From Actimicrobium sp. CCC2.4 (lineage in GTDB: Bacteria; Pseudomonadota; Gammaproteobacteria; Burkholderiales; Burkholderiaceae_D), in assembly GCF_034347385.1 (NCBI RefSeq), contig NZ_CP133777.1, forward strand, positions 992,001 to 1,056,000: DNA of 64,000 bases. Reading direction: 5' to 3'. The first letter of the stretch is position 1; each line of letters starts with the position of its first letter. This document shows positions 36,372-47,367 of the stretch, piece after piece. The translations under genes and the position numbers were made by a program. The notes beneath the pieces are model-generated. The model worked only from the letters and a program-made list of their open reading frames with translations, did not search any database and was not told the DNA's origin.

Positions 36372-36902
36372 TCAGCCCGGCGTGTGCCGGCTGCGCGCGC
36401 TGCGGCGGGTGCGCCACTGCCGCACGATCGCGAAGCGCCAGCCGGCATGCGTCAAGCCGAACAGCGACAGGCTCAGCAGCGCCGCGAGCAAAGGCATCCC
36501 GAGCAGCAGCGGCTTGCCGGCTGTCCGGATCCATTCCAGCCATTGTCCGCTACCGGCACCGAAGGCCTGTTCCGGCCAGGCCAGCGGGTGGCCAAGGCAC
36601 AGCGCGCCCAGCATCCAGGCCAGGCACAAGAGGGGCAATGCGGTCAGCGGATTACTCAGAAAAGTCAGTACCACGGCGGTCGGCAGATGGGCCTTGAAGC
36701 GCACGGCCAGCAGCGCGGCAATCAGGGTTTGTGCCGGTAGCGGCACGATGCTGATCGCGCCACCGATGGCCGCGCCCAGCGCTACCGAGCGACGGCGCGG
36801 TATCCAGATGTGCGGTTGCGCACTACCAAGAAAGCGCGCGATCTGCGGATGCTTCTTGATCATGTCGGCGCCGCGTAACCATTCACGCAATGATTTGGCC
36901 AT
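36372..36902 (-). CDS. DUF2062 membrane protein
   Basis: A 176-residue protein with a short cytoplasmic N-terminus (to about 30), then RRSVALGAAIGGAISIVPLP and three or four helices; VLTFLSNPLTALPLL is the DUF2062 signature. Function is not established; some members are fused to glycosyltransferases. It lies 4 bases after a small membrane protein gene and may be cotranscribed with it and with the hibernation factor. Confidence 0.82.
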   Translation of the reverse strand: MAKSLREWLRGADMIKKHPQIARFLGSAQPHIWIPRRRSVALGAAIGGAISIVPLPAQTLIAALLAVRFKAHLPTAVVLTFLSNPLTALPLLCLAWMLGALCLGHPLAWPEQAFGAGSGQWLEWIRTAGKPLLLGMPLLAALLSLSLFGLTHAGWRFAIVRQWRTRRSARSRHTPG

Positions 36903-36906
36903 GCGC

Positions 36907-37092
36907 TTATTCCTTGGGAAAAGGGAGTTGCAGAGGGCATTGCAACGTTCGCAACGGTGGCGGACGGGCTGCCCGTTTGCGCCATGTCAGGGCCGCGATG
37001 ACAGCCAGTCCGATCAGCAGGCTGACCGCCGCCAGTAGTAGCAGCGGCGGGATTTTCAGCAGGTTCAGCCCCAGTTTCCTGAGGCCTGCCAT
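36907..37092 (-). CDS. Small single-helix membrane protein
   Basis: A 61-residue frame with one hydrophobic segment (PPLLLLAAVSLLIGLAVIAAL), then basic and Pro-rich residues. It begins one base after the stop of the hibernation-factor gene and ends 4 bases before the DUF2062 start, which supports a real gene in an operon. I do not recognise a family. Confidence 0.6.
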   Translation of the reverse strand: MAGLRKLGLNLLKIPPLLLLAAVSLLIGLAVIAALTWRKRAARPPPLRTLQCPLQLPFPKE

Positions 37093-37093
37093 G

Positions 37094-37468
37094 TTAATCA
37101 CGCGCACCGGGCTCCTCGCTGTGCAGGGACGTGTCCGGCATCACGTCGGGTTTCGCGTAGCGCGGTGAACTCCGTCTGTGGGTCACGACGCGGGCGCGGT
37201 AGGCGGCGCGTTTGATGGCGGCGTTGATCGCCTTGTACATGTCGCTTTGCACTTCGCGGATCACCACGGCCGGCTGGCCGGGAATGGTCACGCTGATCTG
37301 GCAGGCCATGTCGCAACCGCCGCGCGGTCCATTGAGATCGCGCAAATGTACGACGATACGCATCACGCGGCTGCTGACACGGGCGAAGGCCGCACTGAGG
37401 CGGCGTTGGAGATAATCCTGCAGCGAGGGAGTAAGGGAGAAATCCTGGGCAACCATCTGGAGGTTCAT
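37094..37468 (-). CDS. Ribosome hibernation/translation inhibitor, HPF/RaiA family
   Basis: A 124-residue protein of the sigma-54 modulation/RaiA family. It begins MNLQMVAQDFSLTPSLQDYL and holds the basic KRAAYRARVV segment near 90 that contacts 16S rRNA; the tail (about 95-124) is variable. It binds the 30S decoding region and stalls translation under stress. It is a short-type HPF without the C-terminal dimerisation domain. It is followed by a small membrane protein gene one base away. Confidence 0.87.
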   Translation of the reverse strand: MNLQMVAQDFSLTPSLQDYLQRRLSAAFARVSSRVMRIVVHLRDLNGPRGGCDMACQISVTIPGQPAVVIREVQSDMYKAINAAIKRAAYRARVVTHRRSSPRYAKPDVMPDTSLHSEEPGARD

Positions 37469-37845
37469 GAAATGATCCTTTCGTGGAGTAAGGAAGCGTT
37501 GATGGTACGCACTTCACGCCCGGTAAATGCCTGCCTAAAGCTGTCGATAGGTTCGGTAAAGAGAAAGTAGCGACCGGACTTGCTGCGCAGGCGTGCCGAT
37601 AAAGCCGGTGACGGGTACTTTTCTTCTGTTAGTTGCCGGAAGTAACAGTTTATTTGGATATTGCTGCCGCAAGAAGGTTGGCTGTATAAAGATCAGGGCC
37701 AAGCAATATTGCGATCGGCTAACGCGATATCGCCCAAGGGAACGAAAAGTCAATTCCGCAGACTAAATCACTTTTCAGTGCGCCGGTTACCGCGGCTCTG
37801 CGTCCCGTCCTCTGTGCATTGATCACCGCCTCTTACAGGATTCCC
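37469..37845. other. Gap between the hibernation-factor gene and opgG
   Basis: About 375 bases with no supported gene. A 72-codon minus-strand frame (37535-37753) has no ribosome site or recognisable product. The region must hold the divergent promoters for raiA-type and opgGH transcripts. Confidence 0.5.
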
Positions 37846-39393
37846 ATGCATTCAACAACTCCGCGGCCGGCGTCCGCCGGTTCACTCTGGTATTTGCTCG
37901 CATTGCTGTTGGCCGCCTGCGCCGCGCTGGCCGGCAACAGTGCCTTGGCCTTTGATTTTGCCGACGTCGCCCAGCGTGCCAGGCTGCTGTCGCAAAGTAC
38001 CTATAAAAAACCTGCCAGCAATCTGCCCAAGAGCATCGACAACCTCAGCTACGATCAGTACCGCGATATCCGCTTCAATCCCGACAAATCGCTGTGGCGT
38101 AGCGCCAAGCTACCTTTCGAGGTGGCTTTTTTTCATCAGGGATTGTTTTACGATCACCCGGTGAAGATCAACGAAATCATGAACAAAAGGGTGCGCGAGA
38201 TCAAATTTGATCCGCAGTCCTTCCATTACGGTAAGAACGTAGTGGATCGAAAGCAGCTTGAACAACTCGGTTTTGCCGGGTTTCGGGTGCACACGGCGCT
38301 GAACTCGAAAAAGTACAAGGATGAAGTGGTGGTGTTCCTGGGGGCCAGTTATTTCCGGGCGCTCGGCAAGGGGCAGGGTTACGGTGCATCGGCACGTGGC
38401 CTGTCGATTGATACTGCGCAAAATTCCGGCGAAGAGTTCCCGCAGTTTTCCGAGTTCTGGCTGGACCGTCCCGATGGCAATGCCAAAGAACTGACGATTT
38501 ACGCGCTGCTCGATTCGCGTCGTGCCACCGGGGCCTACCGGTTCACCATCAAGCCGGGCAGCGATACGGAAGTGGACGTCAAGGCCCAGTTGTTCCTGCG
38601 CGAGAATGTCGCGACGCTGGGGATTGCACCGCTGACCAGCATGTACTTTTTTGGCGAGAACCAGCGTTCGACGGTTGAGGACTATCGGCCCGAAGTGCAT
38701 GACTCGGATGGCTTGTCGGTGCAAACCGGCAGCGATGAATGGATCTGGCGGCCACTGGTCAATCCGAAGCGCTTGCTGGTGACGTCATTTGCCCTCGAGA
38801 ATCCGAAAGGCTTCGGGCTGATGCAGCGCGAACGGAATTTTTCGAGCTTTCAGGATCTCGAAGCGCGCTATGAAAAACGGCCCAGTGTCTGGATAGAACC
38901 GACCGGTAAATGGGGCAAGGGTCGTATCGAACTGGTCCAGTTGCCGACGGCCGATGAAACCAACGACAACGCGGTGGCGTTCTGGACGCCGGAACAGAAT
39001 CCGAAACCGGGACAACCTTTCAACGTCGAGTACAAGATGCGCTGGGAAAAAGAATCCGAGACCCGCCCGCCGCATGCCTGGGTGACGCAAACCCGGCGCG
39101 GTCATGGGTACACCAAAAAAGTCGATGAAAGCCTCGCGCTGATTATCGATTTTGAAGGGCCGGCTTTCAAGAAATTACCGGCGGAGACAAAGCTCGAAGG
39201 CGCCGTCACGATCGATGCGAACGGCAAGCTGATGGAAACCAACACCTACCGTAACGAAGTCACGGGTGGCTGGCGCATCGCCGTGCGGCTGGACCGCAAC
39301 GACGATGCCAAGCCGGTCGAACTGACCGCGCACCTGCGCAACGGAAAAGAAGTCCTATCTGAAACCTGGAGCTACATATTGCCGCCCAACTGA
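37846..39393 (+). CDS. opgG: Periplasmic glucan biosynthesis protein OpgG (MdoG)
   Basis: A 515-residue periplasmic protein needed for osmoregulated periplasmic glucan synthesis, probably forming the beta-1,6 branches. It has a long signal segment (helix at about 15-40, cleavage likely after ALA). The OpgG core runs from [11 protein letters not shown] to the C-terminal beta-sandwich, with [16 protein letters not shown] and FYLDxxxxR-type stretches. The start at 37846 follows an ACAGGA ribosome site and excludes nine upstream codons. It precedes opgH, with which it forms the conserved operon. Confidence 0.92.
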   Translation: MHSTTPRPASAGSLWYLLALLLAACAALAGNSALAFDFADVAQRARLLSQSTYKKPASNLPKSIDNLSYDQYRDIRFNPDKSLWRSAKLPFEVAFFHQGLFYDHPVKINEIMNKRVREIKFDPQSFHYGKNVVDRKQLEQLGFAGFRVHTALNSKKYKDEVVVFLGASYFRALGKGQGYGASARGLSIDTAQNSGEEFPQFSEFWLDRPDGNAKELTIYALLDSRRATGAYRFTIKPGSDTEVDVKAQLFLRENVATLGIAPLTSMYFFGENQRSTVEDYRPEVHDSDGLSVQTGSDEWIWRPLVNPKRLLVTSFALENPKGFGLMQRERNFSSFQDLEARYEKRPSVWIEPTGKWGKGRIELVQLPTADETNDNAVAFWTPEQNPKPGQPFNVEYKMRWEKESETRPPHAWVTQTRRGHGYTKKVDESLALIIDFEGPAFKKLPAETKLEGAVTIDANGKLMETNTYRNEVTGGWRIAVRLDRNDDAKPVELTAHLRNGKEVLSETWSYILPPN

Positions 39394-41845
39394 GTCCTCT
39401 CCCGGCATCACCCGATGCGCAATGCGCTGCCTATCTCGACCGCTTGCCGCTGACACCGGCCCGTCGGCTGGTGCTGGAAGCTGCTGCCCGTGCCGCCGGT
39501 GATCCGCCAGCGGCGATGCAGGCGATCCACGCTGCTCTGGCCGGCGATGACGATGCTGCCTGTCCGGCCTACGCCTCGGTGGCGGCACGTCAGCAGCTGG
39601 CAGGGATGGCGGTATCCGGTGCGGCCCGTCCCGCAGGGGGCAAGATCACCGCGACCACGCCGGCGCTGAAACGGACCGCGATGGTGCCGCAGCCATGGGG
39701 CGAACTCAATCCGCTGGTGCGCTGGTTTCGCGCGATGGCCGGCCGCTACGATAGCGAGTCGCAGGCTATCCGGCGCGGACCGCCTGCGGCCGATGCACCC
39801 GATCCGCGCGGAAACTGGCAGCGTGGCGGCAGCTTGCGCCGCATCGTGTTGCTGATCCTGATGGTCGGACAAGGCGGTATGGCGACCTACTTCATGAGCC
39901 AGGTGCTGCCGTACCACGGTGCCAAGCCGATGGAAATGGTCACACTGGCGCTGTTCGCTATTTTGTTCGGCTGGGTATCGGTCGGATTCTGGACCGCGCT
40001 GGCCGGTTTTCTGGTGCTGCTGCGTCGCGGTGACCGTTATCTGATTTCGGCTGCCGATGCCGGTGCCCCGGTTGAGGCATCGGCGCGCACGGCCATCGTC
40101 ATGCCGATCTGTAACGAAGACGTTGGCCGGGTCTTCGCCGGTTTGCGCGCGACCTATGATTCGGTCAGGCGCAGCGATGCGCTGGCGCAATTTGATTTCT
40201 TTGTCCTCAGCGACAGCAGTGATCCTGACCTGTGCGTCGCCGAGCTGGCCGCATGGCAACAGCTGTGCCGCGACGTCGACGGCAGCGCGCGGATTTTTTA
40301 CCGGCACCGCCAGCTACGCGTCAAGCGCAAGAGCGGCAACATCGATAATTTCTGCCGGCGCTGGGGTGCCAGTTACCGCTACATGATCGTGCTCGACGCC
40401 GACAGCGTGATGAGCGGCAGTTGCCTGACCGCGCTGGTGCGATTGATGGAAGCCAACCCCGGCTCCGGCATCATCCAGACCGCGCCGCGCGCGTCCGGCC
40501 GCGACACGCTGTATGCGCGCATCCAGCAATTCTCGACCCGCATCTATGGCCCGCTGTTCACGGCCGGCCTGCACTACTGGCAGCTTGGCGAATCCCATTA
40601 TTGGGGACACAACGCAATCATCCGGCTGGCACCGTTCATGCGCCATTGCGCGCTGGCACCGCTGCCGGGAAGCGGCGGACTGTCCGGCGATATCCTGTCG
40701 CATGATTTTGTCGAAGCCGCGCTGATGCGGCGCGCCGGCTGGGCAGTCTGGATTGCCTATGACCTGCCCGGCAGCTACGAAGAAATGCCACCGAACCTGC
40801 TCGACGAGCTCAAGCGCGACCGCCGCTGGTGCCATGGCAACCTGATGAATTTCCGCCTGTTCACCGCACACGGCATGCATCCGGTACACCGCACCGTGTT
40901 TGCCACCGGCGTGATGGCCTACCTGTCGGCACCGCTGTGGTTCTTGTTCCTGGGGCTCTCGACCGGCATGCTGGCAGCGCACACGCTGCTGGTGCCCGAG
41001 TACTTCACGGCACCGCGCCAGTTGTTTCCGACCTGGCCCGAATGGCATCCCGAAAAAGCCCTCGCGCTGTTTACGGCGACGGCGACCTTGCTCTTTCTGC
41101 CCAAGATATTGAGTGTGGTGCTGATCTCGTTGCAAGGGGCGCGGCGCTACGGCGGCACGCTGCGCCTGCTGCTGGGAATGCTGATCGAGCTGGTGTTTTC
41201 GGCCTTGCTGGCACCGGTACGCATGCTGTTCCACACGCGTTTCGTGACGGCGGCTTTTCTGGGCTGGGAAATGCGCTGGAAGTCGCCACCGCGTGGCGAT
41301 GCCGAAACCAGCTGGGCTGAAGCGGTGCGCAAGCATGGCTTGCATACGCTGCTCGGTCTGGTCTGGGGCGCGGGCGTGTACTGGCTGGAGCCGGGATTCC
41401 TGTGGTGGCTGCTGCCCATTGTCGGTTCGCTGGCCTTGTCGATTCCGCTGTCGGTGCTGTCGAGCCGGGTGTCGCTGGGAAGGCGCTTGCGGCGCCTCGG
41501 CCTGTTCGTGATTCCCGAAGAAATCAAACCGCCGCCGGAGCTGCGCGCCACCACGGCTTACCTCGCCGCGACCTCGCCGGCACCGACATTTGCCGATGCC
41601 GTCGTCGATCCGCAACTCAATGCATTGGTGTGCGCCTGCGCGACCGCGCGTCCCGGCTTGCCGGCTGCCGCGCAAGCCAGTCATGCCGCGCTGGCCCGGA
41701 TCGCGCTGGAGCAGGGTGCTGCCGCGCTGACACCGCAGCAGACCAATCTGCTGCTGCAGGATCCGCTGGTGCTATCGCAGTTGCATCTGGCGGTGTGGAG
41801 CACACCGCAGGCGCACGCGCAGTGGCGTGACCTGATCGCCGCTGG

Positions 41846-41849
<4 letters not shown>
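39378..41849 (+). CDS. opgH: Glucan biosynthesis glucosyltransferase OpgH (MdoH), start uncertain
   Basis: Inner-membrane family-2 glucosyltransferase that builds the linear periplasmic glucan from UDP-glucose. It has about eight helices, [11 protein letters not shown]-type acidic motifs (here [11 protein letters not shown]), QTAPRASG, the HYWGHNAII block and [13 protein letters not shown]. The frame is open from 39363 with no ATG or GTG before the TTG at 39444. Yet the OpgH-like [12 protein letters not shown] begins before 39444. ATT 39378 is set here because GGAG lies 7 bases upstream, giving 823 residues. TTG 39444 (801 residues) and CTG 39366 or 39390 are alternatives. The start lies inside the opgG end. 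Confidence 0.8.
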
Positions 41850-43738
<1,889 letters not shown>

Positions 43739-43741
43739 CGG

Positions 43742-44554
43742 TCAGCGCAGGTTTTGCCGGACTTCCCGGGCGTACGGCTCCATGGCTTCCAGCTCGCGCG
43801 GCTTAAGCTTGCGATAGCCCTCCAGCTTGTACTTCAGGAAATAGGCTTTGCCTTCCGGCGTATCGGCAAAACTCCACAGCGCGGCGTCTATCCTGTCGCG
43901 CAGCGGCAGATCGCGCTTGTTGAGCAGGTAGACTCGACCGGCTAGCGCATCGCTGATCACCAGAAAACGCAATTGCGGCTGGATGTCGCGCGCCAGGCTC
44001 TGGTAATTGGCCAATGAAATGAATCCGGCGGCGGCATCTCCTGCCAGCACCAGTCGCGCCACGCTATCGGAAGCGCTGACGTAGCGCAGTGGCTCGGCGT
44101 TGCCATTGTTTTTCAGCCAGTTCTGGCCCCACAAGGTCACCAGCGAGGTCGACGACAGCCCGAGTACCGGCTTGCCCTTCAGGTCCAGCGCGGTTTTGTA
44201 GTTGCTGTTGCCGGCAACCAGCGCGACGGTACGGAAGTCGGCACGGTAAGTCAGCAGCGGGCTGTAACCGGCATCGGTCTGACCCATGCGGGCCTGGTGC
44301 CCGGTGGTGATGGCAATGTCGTATTCCTGGGCCAGCATGCGGCGCGCAAACTCCGTGAAGTCCGGCGCAGTGACGACCTCGACCGGCATGCCGAGGCTGG
44401 TCTCCAGATGCTGGCGCAGTGGCTGGTACATTTCGAGAATGACGCGCGCACTGCTGTGCGGGGCAACGCCGATACGCAATGTGGTCGGTGCCTGGGCGAA
44501 GGCCGCCGTGCAGGTGAGCAGGAGGGCGATCAGCGTACAGAAAAAGGGTCGCAT
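43742..44554 (-). CDS. PhnD-like periplasmic binding protein
   Basis: A 270-residue exported protein with a signal peptide (TLIALLLTCTAAFAQ) and the phosphate/phosphonate-binding (PhnD/SsuA-type) fold: TLRIGVAPHSSARVILEMYQ at the start, DIAITTGHQARMGQ and DLKGKPVLGLSSTSL. No transporter genes accompany it. Three bases downstream begins a hybrid histidine kinase with a periplasmic sensor region, so it probably acts as the ligand-binding partner of that kinase rather than in uptake, as in TtrS/TorS-like arrangements. The ligand is unknown. Confidence 0.85.
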   Translation of the reverse strand: MRPFFCTLIALLLTCTAAFAQAPTTLRIGVAPHSSARVILEMYQPLRQHLETSLGMPVEVVTAPDFTEFARRMLAQEYDIAITTGHQARMGQTDAGYSPLLTYRADFRTVALVAGNSNYKTALDLKGKPVLGLSSTSLVTLWGQNWLKNNGNAEPLRYVSASDSVARLVLAGDAAAGFISLANYQSLARDIQPQLRFLVISDALAGRVYLLNKRDLPLRDRIDAALWSFADTPEGKAYFLKYKLEGYRKLKPRELEAMEPYAREVRQNLR

Positions 44555-44764
44555 GAAAAAATCACTTGAGAGAGGGGCGTTCAGAAGGGGTACGCACGGA
44601 TTATAAGTGGTGGTAATGAAAGTTGCTAGGAAGTAATTTACTCAAAATACGTGAATCCATCCTTGGTGGCATGATAGGCAAGAAATTTCTTTTTGTTAAT
44701 AAATCCGGCAGATTGGATACCAGTATGCTGAAGCCTTTTGTTCCCCTTTTTGCAAAGTCCCGCA

Positions 44765-45556
44765 ATGAATCACTCCCCCCTTAACATCCGTCTGTCCCGC
44801 CTGAGCTGCCTGCTGCTGCTTGCCGTCAGCGCCAGCCACGCATTTGCCGCCTCCGAAGAAATCCAGGTCTACATGGATGAAATGAATGCGCCCGGCGCGT
44901 TCGGCCTGGATATCCACAGCAACTACGTCGCCAGGGGTAATCGCACACCGGACTATCCGGGGGCTCAGGCTCCCGGCAAGGTGTTTCGTCTGACACCGGA
45001 ATTGTCGGTTGGCCTGACGCCGACGCTCGATCTTGGTGCTTACCTGCTGACCTCGGTCGGTCCCGGCGGGATGACCTCGATCGATGGCGAAAAACTACGT
45101 CTGAAATTCATCGCCCCCAAGGCTGCGGAACAAGCGTATTTCTGGGGCGCGAACCTGGAAGTCGGCCGCGTCGCGCACCGGCTCGACGAAAACTCGTGGA
45201 ATGCCCAGCTCAAGGGCATCATCGGTTATCGCACGGCGCGCTGGACGATGGCGGCCAATCCGAACATCGACTGGAAAATTTCCGGTCCGGTGGCCGGTCC
45301 GGCGATGCTGGGTATGGATTCCAAGCTGGCTTACAAGACGGATGCGGGCTACGAGGTGGGGGCGGAGAGTTATAACGGCTTCGGGCAGATCAAGCATCTG
45401 GGCCATCTGAACCAGCAAAGCCAGACGCTGTTCGGCGTCATTGATACCGACATCCATGGGTGGGATGTCAATCTGGGTGTCGGGCGCGGTTTGACGCCGG
45501 CGAGTGATCGCTGGGTGCTGAAGGCGATTGTCAGTGTGCCGTTGAAGTCGCTTTGA
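44765..45556 (+). CDS. Exported hypothetical protein, probable outer-membrane type
   Basis: A 263-residue protein with a signal peptide (LSCLLLLAVSASHAFA). The mature part alternates polar and apolar residues and is rich in Gly, Tyr and Trp, with repeated short strand-like segments (FRLTPELSVGLTPTLDLGAY, WDVNLGVGRGLT) and a hydrophobic C-terminus. This suggests a beta-barrel. I do not recognise a family. The start at 44765 begins the signal peptide; an upstream in-frame ATG adds nine residues with no apparent role. Confidence 0.75.
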   Translation: MNHSPLNIRLSRLSCLLLLAVSASHAFAASEEIQVYMDEMNAPGAFGLDIHSNYVARGNRTPDYPGAQAPGKVFRLTPELSVGLTPTLDLGAYLLTSVGPGGMTSIDGEKLRLKFIAPKAAEQAYFWGANLEVGRVAHRLDENSWNAQLKGIIGYRTARWTMAANPNIDWKISGPVAGPAMLGMDSKLAYKTDAGYEVGAESYNGFGQIKHLGHLNQQSQTLFGVIDTDIHGWDVNLGVGRGLTPASDRWVLKAIVSVPLKSL

Positions 45557-45571
45557 TTATTTGGTGGAGAT

Positions 45572-45600
45572 GGTGCAATGCCCTTCGGTTATTGCACCCT
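45572..45600 (+). repeat. 30-base palindromic repeat, copy 8 (forward)
   Basis: Consensus copy, the left arm of a composite element at 45572-45716. It lies 16 bases after the preceding gene. Confidence 0.87.
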
Positions 45601-45605
45601 GCTGC

Positions 45606-45653
45606 CTGAGCTTGTCAAAGGCGCATAGTTAAGTGCGCCTTCGACAAGCTCAG
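45606..45653. repeat. Second repeat motif, inverted pair (GAGCTTGTC..GCGCA)
   Basis: CTGAGCTTGTCAAAGGCGCA and its inverse TGCGCCTTCGACAAGCTCAG are separated by 8 bases, forming a stem of about 20 bp between two copies of the 30-base repeat. Confidence 0.75.
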
Positions 45654-45685
45654 GGCGAACGGTCATTTAAAAGCGCCACGTTCCG

Positions 45686-45716
45686 GTAGGGTGCAATAAC
45701 CGAAGGGCATTGCACC
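45686..45716 (-). repeat. 30-base palindromic repeat, copy 9 (inverted)
   Basis: Inverted consensus copy, the right arm of the composite element; it ends 40 bases before the gabD stop. Confidence 0.87.
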
Positions 45717-45756
45717 GCACACGCTCAAAGGACTCGCGTCACAGATCCGACGAAAA

Positions 45757-47235
45757 TCAAATCCCGCCCATGCACAAGTATTTGATCTCCAGATACTCAT
45801 CCATCCCGTAGCGCGACCCTTCGCGTCCCAACCCCGATTGCTTGACGCCGCCGAACGGCGCAACTTCATTCGAGATCAGTCCGGTGTTGATGCCGACCAT
45901 GCCGTATTCAAGCGCCTCGGCAACGCGCCAGACGCGCCCGATGTCGCGCGAATAAAAATAACTGGCCAGCCCGAAATCCGTATCGTTGGCAGCGGCAATG
46001 ACTTCCTGCTCGCTTGAAAAACGCACGACCGCAGCGACCGGTCCGAAGGTTTCTTCACGCATGATCTTCATGTCGGCCGTGACATTCGACAGCACCGTCG
46101 GTTCGTAGAAGGTGCCGCCCAATGCATGCGGCTTACCGCCGGTGACCAGCGTGGCACCCTTGGCCAGCGCATCGCGGACATGGTCTTCGACCTTGGCGAT
46201 GGCTTGCCCGTCGATCAGCGGACCCTGCACGACACCGGCGCTGCTGCCATCGCCGACCTGGATTTTGGCTGCGCCTGCAGCCAGTTTTTCAACGAAGCGG
46301 TCGTAGATCGATTCATGCGCATAGAAGCGGTTGGTACAGACGCAGGTCTGGCCGGCATTGCGGTATTTCGATTGCAGCGCACCTTCGACGGCGGCATCGA
46401 GGTCGGCATCGTCGAACACGATGAACGGCGCATGGCCACCCAGTTCGAGCGCCAGTTTCTTGACGGTCGGGGCCGATTGCTGCATCAGGATGCGGCCGAC
46501 CGGGGTTGATCCGGTGAACGACAGGTGGCGTACCAGCGGGCTGGCGCACAGGACCTTGCCGACCTCGATCGAGTGGTCGGCATCGGCCGTGATGATGTTG
46601 ATGACGCCGGCCGGCAAGCCGGCACGATGGGCCAGTTCGGCCAGCGCCAGCGCCGACAGCGGAGTCTGTTCCGCCGGCTTGATGACGATGGTGCAGCCGG
46701 CGGCGACAGCAGGCGCGACCTTGCGGGTAATCATCGCAATCGGAAAATTCCACGGCGTGATCGAGGCACACACGCCGATCGGTTGCTTGAGCACGACCAT
46801 GCGCTTGTCGCTCCAGGTCGAGGCCATCACATCACCCGAGACGCGCTTGGCTTCTTCGGCAAACCATTCAATGAAACTGGCGCCGTACATCACTTCGCCT
46901 TTGGCCTCGGCCAGCGGCTTGCCCTGTTCGGCGGTCATGATGGCAGCCAGATCATCGGCATGAGTCAGCATCAGATCGAACCATTTGCGCATGATGGCGG
47001 CGCGTTCCTTGCCGGTCTTTTTCGACCAGGCCGGGAAGGCGGCGGCGGCGGCAGCTATCGCTTGCTGCGCTTCGGCCGGCCCCAGGTTGGGCACCGTGCC
47101 GAGTACCGCATCATCGACCGGATTGGTGACGGCGAAGCTGCTGGAGCCGGCGATCCATTCGCCATTGAGGTAGGCGTGCTGGCGCAGCAAAGTCGGGTCA
47201 TTGAGGGTCAGTGGCAGGGCAGGCTGTCTTGGCAT
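45757..47235 (-). CDS. gabD: NAD(P)-dependent succinate-semialdehyde dehydrogenase
   Basis: A 492-residue aldehyde dehydrogenase matching GabD. It has PWNFPIAMITRKVAPAVAAG at the nucleotide site, the catalytic Glu in ALELGGHAPFIVFDDADLD and the catalytic Cys in NAGQTCVCTNR. It oxidises succinate semialdehyde to succinate in 4-aminobutyrate catabolism; related glutarate-semialdehyde activity is possible. The start at 47235 begins the family N-terminus; the long upstream extension has none. It is a single-gene unit. Confidence 0.9.
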   Translation of the reverse strand: MPRQPALPLTLNDPTLLRQHAYLNGEWIAGSSSFAVTNPVDDAVLGTVPNLGPAEAQQAIAAAAAAFPAWSKKTGKERAAIMRKWFDLMLTHADDLAAIMTAEQGKPLAEAKGEVMYGASFIEWFAEEAKRVSGDVMASTWSDKRMVVLKQPIGVCASITPWNFPIAMITRKVAPAVAAGCTIVIKPAEQTPLSALALAELAHRAGLPAGVINIITADADHSIEVGKVLCASPLVRHLSFTGSTPVGRILMQQSAPTVKKLALELGGHAPFIVFDDADLDAAVEGALQSKYRNAGQTCVCTNRFYAHESIYDRFVEKLAAGAAKIQVGDGSSAGVVQGPLIDGQAIAKVEDHVRDALAKGATLVTGGKPHALGGTFYEPTVLSNVTADMKIMREETFGPVAAVVRFSSEQEVIAAANDTDFGLASYFYSRDIGRVWRVAEALEYGMVGINTGLISNEVAPFGGVKQSGLGREGSRYGMDEYLEIKYLCMGGI

Positions 47236-47367
47236 GGGGGCTCCTTGGGTTGTTTTATTGTGGCACGAGGATAACCGAAAGCCCGTGCCGTCGGGCTGAT
47301 CCGTCGCCGCGGGCCCGGCCGGTGACGCGTCGGGTAAAATCGTCGCATTCCAATTTGTTGAGATCCC

